NCBI RefSeq assembly: GCF_004364335.1 | Contig: NZ_SOCR01000009.1 | Span: 222,198 to 286,197, forward strand | Length of the DNA: 64,000 bases | From: Pseudomonas graminis | GTDB lineage: Bacteria; Pseudomonadota; Gammaproteobacteria; Pseudomonadales; Pseudomonadaceae | Reading direction: 5' to 3' | Position numbers and translations under genes: made by a program | Shown here: piece by piece, positions 24,976 through 33,614 of the stretch | How the letters are laid out: each line of letters starts with the position of its first letter | How positions within the stretch are numbered: the stretch's first letter is position 1 | The notes under the pieces: generated by a model | Told to the model about the DNA's origin: nothing | The model's database searches: none | What the model saw: the letters and a program-made list of their open reading frames with translations, nothing else

Positions 24976-25992
24976 TTAAATCATTTCCTCGCCACCTTTG
25001 CCGCCAAGGACGATCTCCCCGGCCTCCGCCATACGACGGGCAATGGTGAGAATTTCTTTCTGGGCGCCTTCCACATCGCTGACGCGAACCGGGCCTTTGG
25101 CTTCCAGGTCGTCGCGCAGCAGTTCGGCGGCACGTTTGGACATGTTCTTGAAAATCTTTTCTTTGATGGCGTCGTCGGAGCCCTTCAATGCCAGTACCAG
25201 CACATCGGAGGAGACTTCGCGCAGCAAGGCCTGAATACCACGGTCGTCGACGTCGGACAGGTTGTTGAAGACAAACATGAGGTCTTCGATCTGCGTCGAC
25301 AGGTCTTCGTCCACTTCGCGGATCGAATCCATGAGCTGGCCTTCGATGGAGCTGTCGAGGAAGTTCATGATATCCGCCGCGCGCTTGATACCACCCAGGG
25401 TAGTACGCGACGTGTTGGCATTGCCCGAGAACTGCTTCTCGAGGATCTGGTTCAATTCTTTCAGCGCCGCCGGCTGCACGGTGTTCAACGACGACACGCG
25501 CAGGATGATGTCCAGGCGCACCTTGTGGTCGAAATGGCTGAGCACTTCACCGGCCTGATCGGCGTCGAGGTAGGCGACGACGATCGCTTGAATCTGCGGG
25601 TGCTCGAAACGGATGACGTCGGCCACCGCGCGCGGTTCCATCCACTTCAGGCTGTCGAGACCGCTGGTGTTGCCGCCCAGCAGGATCCGGTCGATCAGGC
25701 CGTTGGCCTTGTCCTCGCCCAGCGCCTGAGTGAGCATCTTGCGGATATAGCCGTCCGAGCCGATGCCGACGCCGGTCTGATCGCCGACCACGTCGACGAA
25801 CTCGCTCATCACCTGCTCGACCTGCTCGCGGTGCACATTGCGCATCTGCGCCATGGCCACGCCCACTCGCTGAACCTCTTTGGGGCCCATGTGGCGCAGG
25901 ACCTGGGCGGCGTCCGTCTCACCCAGGGTGAGGAGCAAAATCGCGGCCTTGTCCACGCGGGTCAATTTAAGCGCAGCAGCTCTATCACTCAT
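24976..25992 (-). CDS. fliG: Flagellar motor switch protein FliG
   Basis: Rotor protein that interacts with the MotA stator. 338 aa with the FliG N-domain (AAILLLTLGE, GPKEVQRVG), middle EHPQ-type motif (FEHPQIQAIV, about 125-134) and the C-terminal charged helix that contacts the stator (DDLEAKGPVRVSDVEGAQKEIL). Its ATG overlaps the end of fliF by 8 bp, the usual coupling for these partners. Confidence 0.98.
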   Translation of the reverse strand: MSDRAAALKLTRVDKAAILLLTLGETDAAQVLRHMGPKEVQRVGVAMAQMRNVHREQVEQVMSEFVDVVGDQTGVGIGSDGYIRKMLTQALGEDKANGLIDRILLGGNTSGLDSLKWMEPRAVADVIRFEHPQIQAIVVAYLDADQAGEVLSHFDHKVRLDIILRVSSLNTVQPAALKELNQILEKQFSGNANTSRTTLGGIKRAADIMNFLDSSIEGQLMDSIREVDEDLSTQIEDLMFVFNNLSDVDDRGIQALLREVSSDVLVLALKGSDDAIKEKIFKNMSKRAAELLRDDLEAKGPVRVSDVEGAQKEILTIARRMAEAGEIVLGGKGGEEMI

Positions 25993-27763
25993 CAGCGTTG
26001 ATCCATTCTTTGACGACCTGGGCTACACGCGCCGGGTCCTCGGCCACAAGGCTCTTGATTGCGTTGAGCTGTGCGTCATAGCCCTCGGTAGGGCTCGGCA
26101 ACAGAATACTTTGCGGACCGCCCAGACTGACGCGGTCATTTGCCAATTCACCGTCCATCCCGATCATGCCGCCCAGCTCGGAGTCGCCGTCGAGGCGCTT
26201 GCTCTGCGGATTGGTGATGCCCTTGAGCACCGGACGCAGTACACCGAACACCAGCACCAGGATGAACAGCACGCCCATGGCCTGTTTGACGATGTCCCAG
26301 AACCATGGCTGCGAGTAGAACGGAATGTCCGGAATCACTTCGCCGCGATCGGTGGAGAACGGCACGTTGATCACGCTGACGCTGTCGCCACGGCTGGCAT
26401 CGAAGCCGACGGCGTCCTGCACCAGGCGGGTGAAGCGCGCCAATTGATCGGCGGTCCACGGCACCATCGTCGTTTCGCCATTGGCCGGGTTGACCTTGAC
26501 CTGATCATCGACCACCACCGCAACCGACAGGCGATTGACCTTGCCCTGCTGCTGCTTGGTGTGGCTGATGGAACGGTCGAGCTCGAAGTTCTTGGTCGAC
26601 TGGTTACGCTTGTCGGCCGGGTACGGCGCCAGCATCGGCTGACCGGTGGCCGGGTCCATGATCTGTTGACCGTTGGCGTCCAGCAGCGGCTGGCCCGGGG
26701 CGATGGCGCCCGCGGCACCGGCTGCACCGGCGGCGGCGTTCTGTGGCGCAGTCGCCGGGCCAGGCGGCTGGTTGCTCAGTGCACCCGGTACGCCCCCTGA
26801 ACCGCTGCTGCTGGAGCGTTGTTCGTTGACCGTCTGCTCGCTGCGCAAAGCAGGCTGGTCCGGGTTGAAGCTTTCGGCGGTGGATTCGACGGCGCTGAAA
26901 TCAACGTCTGCCGACACTTCTGCCTTGTAGCGGTCATTGCCCAGCACTGGCTGCAGAATGTTCTGCACACGCTGGGTCAGCATGCTTTCCATGCGGCGGG
27001 TGTAGTCGAACTGCTTGCCGGCCATGGACAGCTCGGAGTTCTCGGCCTGATCGGACAGCAGGTTGCCCTTCTGATCGACGACGGAAATCTGCGACTTGCT
27101 CAGTTCCGGCACGCTGGTGGCAACCAGGTTCATGATCGCCAGCACCTGACCCGGCTCCAGCGAACGACCGGCGTACAGCTCAACCAGAATGGAAGCGCTG
27201 GGCTTGCGATCGTCACGCACGAACACCGAGCTCTTCGGAATCGCCAGGTGAACGCGGGCGCCCTTGACGTTATTGAGGCTGGAGATGGTCCGCGCCAGCT
27301 CGCCTTCCAGGCCGCGACGATAACGAGTGGCCTCCATGAACTGGCTGGTGCCCAGGCCTTGATCCTTGTCGAGGATTTCGAAACCGACGTTGCCGTCGCT
27401 CTGGGCGATACCGGCACCGGCCAGCTTGATGCGGGCGCGGGAGAGGTCATCGGACTTCACCAGCAGCGCGCCGGAATTAGGCTCGACGGTGTAGGGAATG
27501 TCGGCCTGAGCCAAGGTGTCCATCACCTGCTTGGTGTCGACGCCCGACAAGCTGCCATAGAGCGGCTTGTAATCCGGCTGTTGCGACCAAAGCACGACGG
27601 CGAAACCAATCGCCACGCTGGCAGCCAGACCGACCATAAGGCCGACCTGACGCAGCATGGTCATCTCGGAGAGATTCTGCAGGAAGGCCAGGCCGAACAT
27701 CGGCGGCTTGCTTCCTGGCGTACCCGTTTTGGCGGGTACGTTGTCGACGACGGCTTCGGCCAT
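25985..27763 (-). CDS. fliF: Flagellar MS-ring protein FliF
   Basis: Forms the MS ring in the inner membrane, the base on which rotor and export gate assemble. 592 aa: first transmembrane helix (about 38-58), periplasmic ring-building motifs (SGVDTKQVMDTL... SISSLNNVKGARVHLAIPKSSVFV), a Pro/Ala/Gly-rich loop (about 310-370), second transmembrane helix (about 475-495) and a C-terminal FliG-binding tail ending in VKEWINADE. Gap to fliE is 14 bp. Confidence 0.98.
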   Translation of the reverse strand: MAEAVVDNVPAKTGTPGSKPPMFGLAFLQNLSEMTMLRQVGLMVGLAASVAIGFAVVLWSQQPDYKPLYGSLSGVDTKQVMDTLAQADIPYTVEPNSGALLVKSDDLSRARIKLAGAGIAQSDGNVGFEILDKDQGLGTSQFMEATRYRRGLEGELARTISSLNNVKGARVHLAIPKSSVFVRDDRKPSASILVELYAGRSLEPGQVLAIMNLVATSVPELSKSQISVVDQKGNLLSDQAENSELSMAGKQFDYTRRMESMLTQRVQNILQPVLGNDRYKAEVSADVDFSAVESTAESFNPDQPALRSEQTVNEQRSSSSGSGGVPGALSNQPPGPATAPQNAAAGAAGAAGAIAPGQPLLDANGQQIMDPATGQPMLAPYPADKRNQSTKNFELDRSISHTKQQQGKVNRLSVAVVVDDQVKVNPANGETTMVPWTADQLARFTRLVQDAVGFDASRGDSVSVINVPFSTDRGEVIPDIPFYSQPWFWDIVKQAMGVLFILVLVFGVLRPVLKGITNPQSKRLDGDSELGGMIGMDGELANDRVSLGGPQSILLPSPTEGYDAQLNAIKSLVAEDPARVAQVVKEWINADE

Positions 27764-27777
27764 GACTTAAATCGTCC

Positions 27778-28107
27778 TCAAACCGGCATTTGCATGATGT
27801 CTTGGTACGCCTGAACCAGCTTGTTGCGTACCTGGGTCAGCGCCTGAAACGACACGCTGGCTTTCTGCGAGGAGATCATCACGTCGGTGAGGTCCACGCC
27901 GCTCTTGCCCATCTCGAAGGCGCTCGACAGCTGATTCGACGCCTGCTGGGTGTCGTTGACCTTGTTCACCGCCATGCCAAGCATGTCAGCGAAACTGCTC
28001 GCACCGGCCTGCTCTGGCGCTGCGATGGCCTTGGGCTGAGCCATGGCGTCCATTTGCATGGAGCGCATGTCCAACATCAAGCGATTAAATTCAACACCTT
28101 GGGTCAT
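27778..28107 (-). CDS. fliE: Flagellar hook-basal body protein FliE
   Basis: Adaptor between the MS ring and the rod, first substrate of the export apparatus. 109 aa from the ATG at 28107, with the FliE C-terminal signature (DVMISSQKASVSFQALTQVRNKLVQAYQDIMQMPV). The longer upstream frame was rejected because the chosen ATG fits the family length and follows the sigma54 promoter by about 60 bp. First gene of fliEFGHIJ. Confidence 0.96.
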   Translation of the reverse strand: MTQGVEFNRLMLDMRSMQMDAMAQPKAIAAPEQAGASSFADMLGMAVNKVNDTQQASNQLSSAFEMGKSGVDLTDVMISSQKASVSFQALTQVRNKLVQAYQDIMQMPV

Positions 28108-28167
28108 GACGTTTCTCTCAAAAGGGCCGCAAATTTTTGACACGGATTCAGCGGTTACCTAAGCATT

Positions 28168-28184
28168 AGCAACAAGGGTGCCAG
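28168..28184 (-). promoter_or_regulatory. Sigma54 promoter of fliEFGHIJ
   Basis: The minus strand reads TGGCACCCTTGTTGCT, matching TGGCACG-N4-TTGCW except one base; GG (28181-28182) and GC (28169-28170) are ten apart. FleR or FleQ is the expected activator. Confidence 0.92.
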
Positions 28185-28251
28185 ACCAATAGCGGCCATG
28201 TGCCACGTTTGATGAAAGTGTTCGGACGGGTATTTAAACGGACACATAAAC

Positions 28252-28338
28252 GTAGAAGCCGGCCTGCTGGCGAACGCGACGGGTCAGGTAAAAACGATGC
28301 GTCTGACCCTCAGCATTCGCCAGCAAGCCGGCTTCCAG
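28252..28338. repeat. REPIN between fleR and fliE
   Basis: Inverted pair of GTAGAAGCCGGCCTGCTGGCGA-type REPs, about 87 bp in all. It probably also serves as the 3' boundary of nearby transcripts. No coding content in the 28185-28355 gap. Confidence 0.8.
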
Positions 28339-28355
28339 AGATCTTTCAGGCAGGT

Positions 28356-29762
28356 TCAGGAGGCAAACAGAAACCCTTCGACATCCATCCCCGCATCACG
28401 CATCTGCGCCAGCTTGTAGCGCAACGTACGCGGGCTGATACCGAGGCGTTCAGCGGCCTCCTTGCGACGGCCGCGTTCGGCCCGAAGGGTGTCGATGATC
28501 ATCTGGAACTCCCGGCGCCGCAGGTCTTCCCCCAAGGCGCCGGCCCCATCCCCGCTGACCGTATCGGGCGACACTTCCATGGCGCCGGCCGCGACTGCCG
28601 ACACCTGAGGCGTCGGCGCGGCGGCGAAGGTGATCGGCCCGGCGAGACAGAAGTCCTCGGCCTGAATCACCCCGCCCTGCTGCAGAATCAGCGCCCGCTG
28701 CACCGCGTTGTCCAGCTCGCGGACATTGCCCGGCCAGGCATAGCTGACCAGGCACTGCTGCGCTTCGGCCGACAGCCGCACCGGGGCATGCTTCATTTTA
28801 TTGACGTGCTTGGCCAGCAGACGCTCGGCCAGCGGCAAAATGTCGGCGGGACGCTGGCGCAAGGATTGCCACGCGAGCGGGAACACCGACAGTCGATAAA
28901 ACAGGTCTTCGCGGAAGCGCCCGGCCGCTACTTCGCCGGCCAGATCGCGGTTGGTCGTCGCCAGCACACGGATGTCCAGTTCGATAGGCTTGCGTGCACC
29001 GACCCGCTCCACTTCCCGCTCCTGCAGCACACGCAACAGCTTGGCCTGCAGGCCCATGGGCATTTCGGAAATCTCGTCGAGCAGAATGGTGCCGCCTTCG
29101 GCCTGCTCGAACTTGCCGGCCTGGGAAGCAATGGCGCCGGTAAACGATCCTTTCTCGTGGCCGAACAGCGTGGCTTCGAGCATGTTGTCCGGAATGGCCG
29201 CGCAGTTGATCGCGATAAACGGCTTGCCGGCACGGGGCGATTGCTCATGGATGAAACGCGCCAGCACTTCTTTACCCGTGCCGGACTCGCCTGAAATCAA
29301 CACCGTCGAATCGCTCTTCGCAACACGGCTGGCGAGGCTGAGCAATTGCACGCTGGCAGGCTCGACCGCAATCGGCCCCTCGCCATCGGCCGGCCCGAGG
29401 CGACCCAATGCATGGCGAGCCACCAATGCCACCAGCGCCTTGGGCTCGAACGGTTTGACCAGATAATCGGCCGCGCCCTGACGCATCGCATCGACGGCGC
29501 GGTCGACGGTGCCGTGGGCAGTCATCAGCAGTACCGGCAGTTGCGGGTAGCGGCTGCGCAACTGGCCGAGCAATTGATGACCGTCCATACCGGGCATATT
29601 GACGTCGCTGACCACCAGGCTGAACGCCGAATCGGCAGCGGCAATCAACGCCTCTTCCGCCGACCCGACCGCCTGATAGGCATGGCCGGCCAGCGCCAGG
29701 GTTTCCCCCAGTGCTTCACGCAAGGAAGGATCATCCTCGACCAGCAGCACATTGATGGTCAT
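28356..29762 (-). CDS. fleR: Sigma54-dependent response regulator FleR
   Basis: NtrC-type activator of class III flagellar genes, partner of kinase FleS. 468 aa: receiver domain (about 1-120) with phosphoacceptor Asp53 (SDVNMPGMDG), AAA+ domain with Walker A GESGTGKE near residue 158, the sigma54-contact loop read here as GSFTGA (a variant of GAFTGA), Walker B LLDEIS, and a C-terminal Fis-type helix-turn-helix (KEAAERLGISPRTLRYKLAQM). The ATG overlaps the fleS stop by ATGA. Confidence 0.96.
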   Translation of the reverse strand: MTINVLLVEDDPSLREALGETLALAGHAYQAVGSAEEALIAAADSAFSLVVSDVNMPGMDGHQLLGQLRSRYPQLPVLLMTAHGTVDRAVDAMRQGAADYLVKPFEPKALVALVARHALGRLGPADGEGPIAVEPASVQLLSLASRVAKSDSTVLISGESGTGKEVLARFIHEQSPRAGKPFIAINCAAIPDNMLEATLFGHEKGSFTGAIASQAGKFEQAEGGTILLDEISEMPMGLQAKLLRVLQEREVERVGARKPIELDIRVLATTNRDLAGEVAAGRFREDLFYRLSVFPLAWQSLRQRPADILPLAERLLAKHVNKMKHAPVRLSAEAQQCLVSYAWPGNVRELDNAVQRALILQQGGVIQAEDFCLAGPITFAAAPTPQVSAVAAGAMEVSPDTVSGDGAGALGEDLRRREFQMIIDTLRAERGRRKEAAERLGISPRTLRYKLAQMRDAGMDVEGFLFAS

Positions 29763-31024
29763 GAGCGTTCACCTGCCGTTATTGCCAACGTGCCAGGCCC
29801 AGTCCCGGCGCCAGGAATCAAGGGCAACGACACGATGGCGCAGGTGCCACGGCCTGGCCGCGAGCGGAATTCGACACGCCCCTGGTGCGCCCGCGCCACG
29901 GCGGTGACCACGGCCAGCCCGAGGCCGGTGCCGGTGGTTTTGGTGGTGAAGAATGGCTCACCGATGCGGGCCAGGGCCGCCGGCTCAATGCCGCTGCCGC
30001 TGTCGCTGATACAGAGGCGCAACGTGGTGCCGCGGCTGTAAGCATGAATCTTGATGAGGCGCCGCCCGTCACTCTGTCCGGCACTGGCCTGGACGGCGTT
30101 TTCAATGAGGTTGAGCAGCGCGCCGACCAGTGTGTCGCGGTTGCACAGCAATTCACCCGTCGGGCTGTCGCACTGCCAGCGCACGGCGACGTCACGCACA
30201 TGGGTCTGGGCGGCGGATTCGAGGGCGGCGACCAGCGCGGCCGGCGTCACCCGGTCCGTCAGGGGCAGCTCCCCACGGGCAAACACCAGCATGTCGCGGA
30301 CCTGATGCTCGAGCTCGTGCAGGCGCTCCTTGAGCCGCCCGGCGAAGCGCTGTTGGGTCTCGACGTTCAACGCCTGTTCAGCCAGATGGCTGGCGTAAAT
30401 CATGGCAGCGGACAGCGGCGTGCGTATCTGATGGGCAAGGGAGGCAACCATGCGGCCCAGCGATGACAAACGCTCATGACGCGCCAGCTGACTTTGCAGA
30501 TGACGGGTTTCGGTCAGGTCGTTGAGCAGCACAAGCTGACCTGGTTCGGCGTCCAGAGAACGAGTGGCAATGGACAACCGGCGCCCGTCCTTCAGGGAGA
30601 TTTCGTGGCCGTCATCCTCACGGGGCGCAAAGCAGCGGGCGATGACGTTGCGCCAGAGCATGCCGATCAACGGCTCGCCCAGCAGATCGAGCGCCGCGGG
30701 ATTGGCCTCGCGAACCATGCCGGTGCCATCGATCACAATGACGCCGCCGGGCAGCAGATCGAGCAGATGCTGCAAGCGGTTGGCCAGACGTTCCTTCTCC
30801 GCCAGCTCCTGCATGCGCTGGGCGCTGACCACGGCCAGTTCGCCTTTGAGCTCGGTGACCCGCGCTTCCAGCAGGCCGTAGGAATCGGTCAATTGAGTCG
30901 ACATCTGGCTGAACAGCGCGAAGGCCTGTTCAAGCCCTTGCCTGCTTGCCACTTCCGGGGACTGCTGCACTAACGAACCAATGGCTAAAGAGGGTTCGGA
31001 AGACATCTGAGCGGCCTGGGGCAT
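29759..31024 (-). CDS. fleS: Flagellar sensor histidine kinase FleS
   Basis: Soluble sensor kinase phosphorylating FleR. 421 aa without membrane segments: helical N-terminus, PAS domain (about 85-185), HisKA with the H-box SLAHQIRTPLSAAM, and HATPase with N-box LLNLIENAVQAS, SDSGSGIEP and GTGLGLAVV. Transcribed from a sigma54 site 54-69 bp upstream, consistent with FleQ activation. Confidence 0.96.
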   Translation of the reverse strand: MPQAAQMSSEPSLAIGSLVQQSPEVASRQGLEQAFALFSQMSTQLTDSYGLLEARVTELKGELAVVSAQRMQELAEKERLANRLQHLLDLLPGGVIVIDGTGMVREANPAALDLLGEPLIGMLWRNVIARCFAPREDDGHEISLKDGRRLSIATRSLDAEPGQLVLLNDLTETRHLQSQLARHERLSSLGRMVASLAHQIRTPLSAAMIYASHLAEQALNVETQQRFAGRLKERLHELEHQVRDMLVFARGELPLTDRVTPAALVAALESAAQTHVRDVAVRWQCDSPTGELLCNRDTLVGALLNLIENAVQASAGQSDGRRLIKIHAYSRGTTLRLCISDSGSGIEPAALARIGEPFFTTKTTGTGLGLAVVTAVARAHQGRVEFRSRPGRGTCAIVSLPLIPGAGTGPGTLAITAGERS

Positions 31025-31077
31025 AGTTGATCTCTCGGGTAGCGAACCGTCAGTAAACGGTATGTTCCAAGAGACAT

Positions 31078-31093
31078 AGCAATCCCCGTGCCG
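31078..31093 (-). promoter_or_regulatory. Sigma54 promoter of fleSR
   Basis: The minus strand reads CGGCACGGGGATTGCT; GGCACG and TTGCT are exact, with GG (31091-31092) and GC (31079-31080) ten bases apart. It overlaps the edge of the fleQ terminator. Confidence 0.88.
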
Positions 31094-31121
31094 AAAAAAA
31101 ACCGCTGAAAAATCAGCGGTT
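31093..31121 (-). terminator. Intrinsic terminator of fleQ
   Basis: Perfect 8-bp stem ACCGCTGA/TCAGCGGT with a 4-nt loop (31101-31120), followed on the minus strand by eight Ts. It ends fleQ immediately before the fleSR promoter, so fleQ is separate from fleSR. Confidence 0.92.
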
Positions 31122-31145
31122 TATTTTTGACGCGTCAATCGACAG

Positions 31146-32621
31146 TCAGTCTTCGACCTGTTCGTCGCCTTCGCGACGGCTCATGCCGTACTTGCGCATT
31201 TTCTCCACCAGCGTGGTGCGGCGGATACGCAGACGTTCGGCGGCGCGTGCCACGATCCCGTTGGCATCGTCCAGCGCCTGCTGAATCAACCCCTGCTCCA
31301 GACCACCAAGGTAGTCCTTCAGGTCCAGACCTTCAGGCGGCAGCAACGCGCTGTTGGCGAAGTTCGGCGCATGGCCGTTGATGGCAACGCGCTCTTCGAG
31401 ATCGCTGCGCAGGCTGTCCACCAGTTGCTCGTCTTCGTCGTCGACGTAGCGAAATTTCTTCGGCAGCTCAGAGACGCCGATGACACCGTACGGGTGCATG
31501 ATCGCCATGCGCTCGACGAGGTTGGCAAGCTCACGGACGTTGCCCGGCCAGCCGTGACGGCACAGGGACATGATGGCGGCGGAGTTGAAGCGGATCGAAC
31601 CGCGCTTCTCATGCTCCATGCGCGAAATCAGCTCGTTCATCAGCAGCGGAATGTCTTCCACCCGCTCACGCAACGGCGCCATTTCGATCGGGAACACGTT
31701 CAGGCGGTAGTAGAGATCCTCGCGGAAACTGCCGATCACGATCATGTCTTCAAGATTTTTATGCGTCGCGGCGATGATGCGCACGTCCACGCTCTGGGTC
31801 TTGTTGCTGCCCACGCGCTCGAAGGTGCGTTCCTGCAGGACGCGCAGCAGCTTGACCTGCATCGGCAGCGGCATGTCGCCGATTTCATCGAGAAACAGCG
31901 TGCCGCCGTTGGCCAGTTCGAAGCGCCCTGCGCGGCTGGTGATGGCGCCGGTGAAAGCGCCCTTCTCGTGGCCGAACAATTCGCTTTCGAGCAACTCGGC
32001 CGGGATCGCGCCGCAGTTGACCGGCACGAACGGCGCATCGCGGCGCTTGGAATGGTAATGCAGGTTCCGTGCGACAACTTCCTTGCCGGTCCCGGATTCA
32101 CCGAGAATCAGCACACTGGCGTCGGTGTCGGCGACCTGCTGCATCATCTGGCGAACGTGCTGAATCGCACGGCTGGTGCCGACGAGGCTGCGGAAAAGAT
32201 TGGGTTCGCGCTGACGCCCACGTTCACGGGCCTGGTCGTACATCTCGCGATAGACCTGGGCGCGGTGCAGGGAATCCAGCAGTTTGCTGTAGCTGGGCGG
32301 CATCTCGACGGTGGAGAGGACCCGGCGGCGCAGATCGTCCGCCAGTTCGGCCGAGGAATTCTCGCCCATCAGCAGGACCGGGAGGAACTCGTCCCACGCG
32401 GCCACGGTTTTGAGCAGGCCTTGAAGGCTGCCCGGGGCGTTCACGCTGCCGACCAGCACGCAAAGCACTTCTCGGGTGGATGTCAACGAACCCACGACTT
32501 GCTGCCAGTCTGTGCTGGAGCAGGACAGGTTCTCATCACCCAGAAAATTCAGGATCACCGCCATGTCACGGCGGCGCTGGCTATCGTCATCGATCAGCAG
32601 GATTTTGATTTCACGCCACAT
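31146..32621 (-). CDS. fleQ: Master flagellar regulator FleQ
   Basis: Enhancer-binding protein and c-di-GMP receptor at the top of the Pseudomonas flagellar cascade. 491 aa: N-terminal receiver-like domain (about 1-135) in which the usual phosphoacceptor Asp region reads LVGSVN. The AAA+ domain follows, with Walker A GESGTGKE (174-181), GAFTGA (221-226) and Walker B LFLDEIGD (242-249). The C-terminal Fis-type helix-turn-helix reads GIVARAAERLRIRRTTLVEKM. Gene order fliT-fleQ-fleS-fleR is the Pseudomonas standard. No sigma54 site lies upstream, consistent with sigma70 expression. Confidence 0.97.
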   Translation of the reverse strand: MWREIKILLIDDDSQRRRDMAVILNFLGDENLSCSSTDWQQVVGSLTSTREVLCVLVGSVNAPGSLQGLLKTVAAWDEFLPVLLMGENSSAELADDLRRRVLSTVEMPPSYSKLLDSLHRAQVYREMYDQARERGRQREPNLFRSLVGTSRAIQHVRQMMQQVADTDASVLILGESGTGKEVVARNLHYHSKRRDAPFVPVNCGAIPAELLESELFGHEKGAFTGAITSRAGRFELANGGTLFLDEIGDMPLPMQVKLLRVLQERTFERVGSNKTQSVDVRIIAATHKNLEDMIVIGSFREDLYYRLNVFPIEMAPLRERVEDIPLLMNELISRMEHEKRGSIRFNSAAIMSLCRHGWPGNVRELANLVERMAIMHPYGVIGVSELPKKFRYVDDEDEQLVDSLRSDLEERVAINGHAPNFANSALLPPEGLDLKDYLGGLEQGLIQQALDDANGIVARAAERLRIRRTTLVEKMRKYGMSRREGDEQVED

Positions 32622-32711
32622 GCAATAGCAACTTCCCTAGTCAACTCGATGCCCGATCACGGGCAAGCTTGGCTTTCGTATCGTCCGTTGAGACGTGTCA
32701 ATCACCGAAAT

Positions 32712-32726
32712 TAGTGAACTTCACTA
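32712..32726. promoter_or_regulatory. 15-bp palindrome in the fleQ promoter region
   Basis: TAGTGAA-C-TTCACTA is a perfect inverted repeat 91 bp upstream of the fleQ ATG. On the minus strand it follows directly after a candidate TTGACT-N17-TTAACT promoter. It looks like an operator for a dimeric regulator; the half-site spacing (GTGA-N3-TCAC) is too tight for the CRP/Vfr consensus. Confidence 0.5.
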
Positions 32727-32790
32727 GTTAAGTCAAAAAACCGTACACAGTCAAATTTATGGCGTACTTATTTTGGCTATGGACCAAGTG

Positions 32791-33087
32791 TCAACCGAAC
32801 AGATGGTAAACCTTTGCCGCGCTTTTCGCTCGCTGGATCTGCGACATTTCGTCGACGATCGCTTGACGTTCGCCCACAGCAACGTCAATAAGCTTGCGAT
32901 AGACGCCTAGCAGCTCTTCCAGATTGTTGCGCAGTTCAGGCTCATCGTTGCTCGCCTGGCTGATGACCTCATCGACGCAGGCCCGGCAGGCCATATCGAG
33001 CTGGCCGATTGCCTCCCAGTCACGCTGCTCGAGGGCATCGACCAAGGCTTCACGGGTTTCTTCGATTCGCTTGAGTGCAGCGCTCAT
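32791..33087 (-). CDS. fliT: Flagellar chaperone FliT-like protein
   Basis: 98-aa all-helical protein between fliS and fleQ, where Pseudomonas encodes FliT, the chaperone of the cap protein FliD. Primary-sequence motifs are weak, and the call rests on size, helical content (KRIEETREALVDALEQRDWEAI) and position. Gap to fliS is 11 bp. Confidence 0.85.
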   Translation of the reverse strand: MSAALKRIEETREALVDALEQRDWEAIGQLDMACRACVDEVISQASNDEPELRNNLEELLGVYRKLIDVAVGERQAIVDEMSQIQRAKSAAKVYHLFG

Positions 33088-33098
33088 GGGTTTCTCCT

Positions 33099-33494
33099 TC
33101 AGAGCACGGGTTGCTGATCGCCGATCGCATCCCAGCCTTCCTTGACCGTGGTCAGCAGGCCGCTGACTTCGTCGAGGATCTTCGGATCGGATTTGATGTT
33201 CGCTTCCGCCAGACGCTTCATCAGGTAGACGTACAGGTTGTCGACATGGGCCAGGGCTTCAGCCTGTTTTTCCATGTCCAGACCTTCGCGCAGGCCACCG
33301 ATGATTTCAATCGCCTTGCCAATCAACAGCCCTTTGGCGGGGATGTCTTTACGCTCGATGGCACCCTTGGCCTGGGCGATACGGTCCAGGCCGGCTTCCA
33401 TCAGCATCTGTACCAGACGGTGCGGCGTGGCCACTGCGGTCTGGGCATGTGAGTTGACCTTCTGATACTGACGAAGGGCTGCCATACGGTTCAT
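33099..33494 (-). CDS. fliS: Flagellin export chaperone FliS
   Basis: Chaperone that binds the flagellin C-terminus and prevents early polymerisation. 131 aa with the FliS pattern: ALRQYQKVNSHAQTAVATPHRLVQMLMEAGLDRI at the N-terminus, KGLLIGKAIEIIGGLREGLDM and NLYVYLMKRL. A FliA-type promoter lies 37-63 bp upstream and a fliD terminator just beyond, so fliS-fliT is a separate late unit. Confidence 0.97.
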   Translation of the reverse strand: MNRMAALRQYQKVNSHAQTAVATPHRLVQMLMEAGLDRIAQAKGAIERKDIPAKGLLIGKAIEIIGGLREGLDMEKQAEALAHVDNLYVYLMKRLAEANIKSDPKILDEVSGLLTTVKEGWDAIGDQQPVL

Positions 33495-33530
33495 TGTCTT
33501 ACCTCGCGCAACGAAGTTTCTATAGTGAGG

Positions 33531-33557
33531 GTATCGACACGGGCCGGAAAAACTTTA
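33531..33557 (-). promoter_or_regulatory. FliA (sigma28) promoter of fliS-fliT
   Basis: The minus strand has TAAA (33554-33557), 15 nt beginning GTTT, and GTCGATAC (33531-33538), against the consensus TAAAGTTT-N11-GCCGATAA: six of eight bases in the -10 and a full -35. Confidence 0.72.
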
Positions 33558-33568
33558 AGGCCAGATGC

Positions 33569-33594
33569 CAAAAACCCGGCACTGGAGGCCGGGT
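33569..33594 (-). terminator. Intrinsic terminator of fliD
   Basis: ACCCGG/CCGGGT stem (33574-33579 with 33589-33594) followed on the minus strand by TTTTGG, 21 bp past the fliD stop. Confidence 0.8.
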
Positions 33595-33614
33595 CTTGAT
33601 CAACTCGTCAACGG

